In this document: in pieces, positions 7,354 through 9,107 of the stretch
Numbering within the stretch: position 1 is the stretch's first letter
How the letters are laid out: every line of letters begins with the position of its first letter
Assembly: GCA_019421975.1 (NCBI GenBank)
Contig: JAHZEE010000056.1
Span: 1-9,107, forward strand
Reading direction: 5' to 3'
Length of the DNA: 9,107 nt
Origin: Clostridiales bacterium
Lineage (GTDB): Bacteria > Bacillota > Clostridia > Oscillospirales > Oscillospiraceae
Program-made: the position numbers and the translations under genes
The notes under the pieces: generated by a model
The model's input: the letters and a program-made list of their open reading frames with translations, nothing else
What the model was told of the DNA's origin: nothing
The model's database searches: none

Positions 7354-7809
7354 ATGGGATTCATGGATGAAATGAAGAAGCTTGTCAAGCCCTACGCCGC
7401 CGACGACGAGGATGATTTTGACGACTTCGATGCACCGGAGGCCCCCGCGCCGCGGCCCTCTCCCTCTGCATTTGACGACACGGTCTACACCGGCTCCAGC
7501 AGCCGCAACAAGGTTCTCAACATCAATACCACCGCGCAGCTGCAGGTGGTTCTGGTCAAGCCGGATCGGTTTGACAATGTCTCTGAGATCGCAGAGCACC
7601 TGCGCAACCGGTGCGCGGTGGTGCTGAATCTGGAGCAGACCAACAAGGATGTGGCCCGCCGCCTGGTGGACTTTCTGTCCGGCTGCGCCTACGCCCTGGA
7701 CGGCAAGATCAAGAAGGTTGCCGTCTCCACCTACATCATCACCCCCTACAATGTGGACATCGTCGGCGATCTGATCGACGAGCTGGAAAACAGCGGCCTG
7801 TACCTGTAA
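7354..7809 (+). CDS. sepF: Cell division protein SepF
   Basis: SepF is a membrane-associated partner of FtsZ that helps anchor and organise the Z-ring. The 151-residue protein shows the standard layout. A short N-terminal helix (MGFMDEMKKLV) is expected to bind the inner face of the membrane. A very acidic, then Pro-rich disordered linker follows (about 16-50, with runs of Asp and Glu). The globular SepF domain runs from about residue 52 (NKVLNI) to 151. It includes the VVLVKPDRFDNVSEIAEHLR strand-helix, VVLNLEQTN, FLSGCAYALDG with the dimer-interface glycine near 110, and STYIITPYNV. ATG 7354 lies 8 bases after GGAGGT (7340-7345), which fixes the start against an in-frame ATG at 7363. A promoter-like sequence inside yggS lies about 150 bases upstream. 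The pairing with divIVA is classical for Firmicutes. Confidence 0.97.
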   Translation: MGFMDEMKKLVKPYAADDEDDFDDFDAPEAPAPRPSPSAFDDTVYTGSSSRNKVLNINTTAQLQVVLVKPDRFDNVSEIAEHLRNRCAVVLNLEQTNKDVARRLVDFLSGCAYALDGKIKKVAVSTYIITPYNVDIVGDLIDELENSGLYL

Positions 7810-7828
7810 GAATAAGGGAGGGACCGTT

Positions 7829-8536
7829 ATGTTTACACCGCAGGAAGTCCAAGAACGCACATTTGTCAAAGCCATCTTCGGCGGCTATGATATGGAGTCT
7901 GTCGATGAGTTCCTCGAGCCGCTGGTGGATGATTACATCACCCTCTATAAAGAGAACTCCGTCCTCAAGAGCAAGATGAAGGTTCTGGTGGACAAGCTGG
8001 AGGAGTACCGAAACCAGGAGGAGAGCATGAAAAAGACCATGGTGGCCGCCCAGAAAACGGCGGACGACATGGTGGCAGAGGCGCAAAAGAAGTGTGCCAA
8101 GCTGCTCTCCGAGGCGGAGACCTCCGTCCGCTCCAAGTCCGTGGATCTGAAGCAGACGCTCACAGAGGAGGAGGAGCGGGTGAACCGCGCCAAGCAGGTG
8201 GCACAGGAGTTCATCAACACCATCGAGGCCCAGGTCAGCCGCCATATGGAGGCGCTCGAGAAGCTCAAGGAGATGAGCCTCTCCGCCTCCCCGCGCCACG
8301 CCTACGACTATGAGGAGGAGGCCGACCGGGATTCCAGCCCGGAGCAGGTCGCCCGTGAGATTGAGCACAATCTGGAGAAGGCCATCGGCGCAGACCTCGC
8401 CTCTCCGGCTCCCAAGCAGGAGGCGCAGACGCCGGCCTCCAGTTCCAGTGACACCCGGGTCATGGAGCCGCTGAATCCCAAGTTTGTCGATTTAAAGTTC
8501 GGCCGCAACTACGATCCGACCAAAAAGCCGGAATGA
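7829..8536 (+). CDS. divIVA: DivIVA domain protein (septum/pole-targeting coiled coil)
   Basis: DivIVA proteins bind negatively curved membrane at septa and poles and recruit division or envelope factors. The N-terminal domain is clear: PQEVQERTFVKAIFGGYDMESVDEFL at residues 4-29, matching the pattern TF-K---GYD---V-EFL. A long coiled coil follows, about residues 30-155, rich in Glu, Lys and Ala. Then comes a disordered acidic/Ser/Pro-rich region (about 160-213), ending in a distinct tail, KFVDLKFGRNYD (218-229). Bacillus DivIVA (about 164 aa) lacks this long tail. The membrane-contact loop reads IFGGYD instead of the Bacillus FRGYD, so the loop arginine is absent. ATG 7829 follows AAGGGAGGG (7814-7822). 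The gene lies between sepF and ileS as in Bacillus, but without ylmG and ylmH. The family call is secure; orthology to a specific DivIVA/GpsB subtype is less so. Confidence 0.93.
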   Translation: MFTPQEVQERTFVKAIFGGYDMESVDEFLEPLVDDYITLYKENSVLKSKMKVLVDKLEEYRNQEESMKKTMVAAQKTADDMVAEAQKKCAKLLSEAETSVRSKSVDLKQTLTEEEERVNRAKQVAQEFINTIEAQVSRHMEALEKLKEMSLSASPRHAYDYEEEADRDSSPEQVAREIEHNLEKAIGADLASPAPKQEAQTPASSSSDTRVMEPLNPKFVDLKFGRNYDPTKKPE

Positions 8537-8545
8537 GAATGACGA

Positions 8546-8570
8546 CGAGAGGGGGAATTTCCCCCTCTTG
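8546..8570 (+). terminator. Hairpin between divIVA and ileS, possible weak terminator
   Basis: The arms CGAGAGGGGG and CCCCCTCTTG can form a 10-bp stem (one G-U pair) around the loop AATTT. The following bases, ATTCTGTATT, are only moderately T-rich, so this is a weak or partial intrinsic terminator, or a processing/stability hairpin. It sits alone in the 65-base gap before ileS and would allow ileS levels to differ from divIVA levels. Confidence 0.45.
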
Positions 8571-8601
8571 ATTCTGTATTGATAGAAGTGAGGGAGATCC
8601 C

Positions 8602-9107
8602 ATGCCAAAGGATTACAACAACACGGTCAATCTGCCCAAGACCGACTTCCCCATGCGTGCAGGCCTGCCCAACCGCGAGCCCGGCATGCTGGAGACCTTT
8701 CAGAAAAAAAGCCTCTACAGCAGGCTGATGGAGAAAAATAAGGGCCTGCCCAAGTACATTCTGCACGACGGCCCCCCCTACGCCAACGGCGACATTCACA
8801 TCGGCACGGCGCTCAACAAGATTCTGAAGGACATCATTGTCCGCTACAAAAATATGACGGGCTACTGCGCCCCCTATGTGCCCGGCTGGGACACGCATGG
8901 CATGCCCATTGAGACGGCCATCCAGAAGAAGGGCGTCAAGCGCAACTCCATGCCGGTTCCCGAATTCCGGGACAAGTGCCGGGAGTTTGCCCTGCACTTC
9001 CTCGACCGTCAGCGCGACGAGTTTATCCGTCTGGGCGGCATCGGCGACTGGGCTCATCCCTACATCACCCTGGATCCGAAGTTTGAGGCCAAGCAGGTCG
9101 AGGTCTT
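8602..9107 (+). CDS. ileS: Isoleucine--tRNA ligase (3' truncated by window edge)
   Basis: IleRS activates isoleucine with ATP and charges tRNA-Ile. The first 168 codons are visible, against a usual total of about 920 or more, and the gene runs off the window. The N-terminus has [20 protein letters not shown], typical of IleRS. It is followed by the Rossmann-fold start [22 protein letters not shown] and then by [14 protein letters not shown], which is diagnostic for the Ile/Val/Leu group. The class I HIGH signature reads H66-I67-G68-T69, with Thr in place of the last His. The KMSKS motif and editing domain lie beyond the window. ATG 8602 follows AGGGAG (8591-8596). The 65-base upstream gap is too short for a T-box leader, which often controls ileS in Firmicutes. 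Placement after divIVA matches Bacillus. Confidence 0.96.
   Translation, partial: MPKDYNNTVNLPKTDFPMRAGLPNREPGMLETFQKKSLYSRLMEKNKGLPKYILHDGPPYANGDIHIGTALNKILKDIIVRYKNMTGYCAPYVPGWDTHGMPIETAIQKKGVKRNSMPVPEFRDKCREFALHFLDRQRDEFIRLGGIGDWAHPYITLDPKFEAKQVEV

Noticed and set aside
7571..7599. TTGACA within sepF as a promoter
   Set aside because: No -10-like sequence occurs 16-18 bases downstream.

Overview
The window is GC-rich, with all genes on the + strand and packed tightly (most gaps under 40 bases, the largest about 65). It reads as a housekeeping stretch from a Gram-positive Clostridia-type bacterium. An Oscillospirales/Ruminococcaceae-like genome is my best guess, from GC richness and gene order, not from any search. 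Pointers are an endonuclease-type MutL (no MutH system), SepF and DivIVA, strong AGGAGG-type ribosome binding sites, and the order yggS-sepF-divIVA-ileS, which matches the Bacillus ylmE-sepF-divIVA-ileS region without ylmG and ylmH.

Layout. Positions 1-1593 hold the C-terminal two thirds of mutS. Next come a CPBP-family membrane protease (1604-2305), mutL (to 4175), miaA (4172-5119, overlapping mutL) and hfq (5159-5383). Together these form a mismatch-repair/tRNA-modification/RNA-chaperone block. Then come an orphan HlyD-like membrane-anchored adaptor (5408-6619), yggS (6621-7319), sepF (7354-7809), divIVA (7829-8536) and the first 168 codons of ileS (8602 to the window end).

How the genes work together. 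MutS and MutL carry out post-replicative mismatch repair. MiaA prenylates A37 of tRNAs reading UNN codons. Hfq is an RNA chaperone. YggS maintains pyridoxal phosphate homeostasis. SepF tethers FtsZ to the membrane and DivIVA marks curved membrane at septa and poles. IleRS charges tRNA-Ile. The CPBP protease and the HlyD-like protein are the two members whose role here is not obvious.

The most notable details are small. mutL appears to lack a usable ATG/GTG/TTG start and probably starts at ACG. A near-consensus sigma-A promoter lies in an AT-rich patch inside the 3' end of yggS, just ahead of sepF-divIVA. IleRS carries HIGT in place of HIGH. I see no mobile element, CRISPR array, tRNA or rRNA, and no clear new defence or biosynthetic system. 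No gene-free stretch reaches 300 bases.
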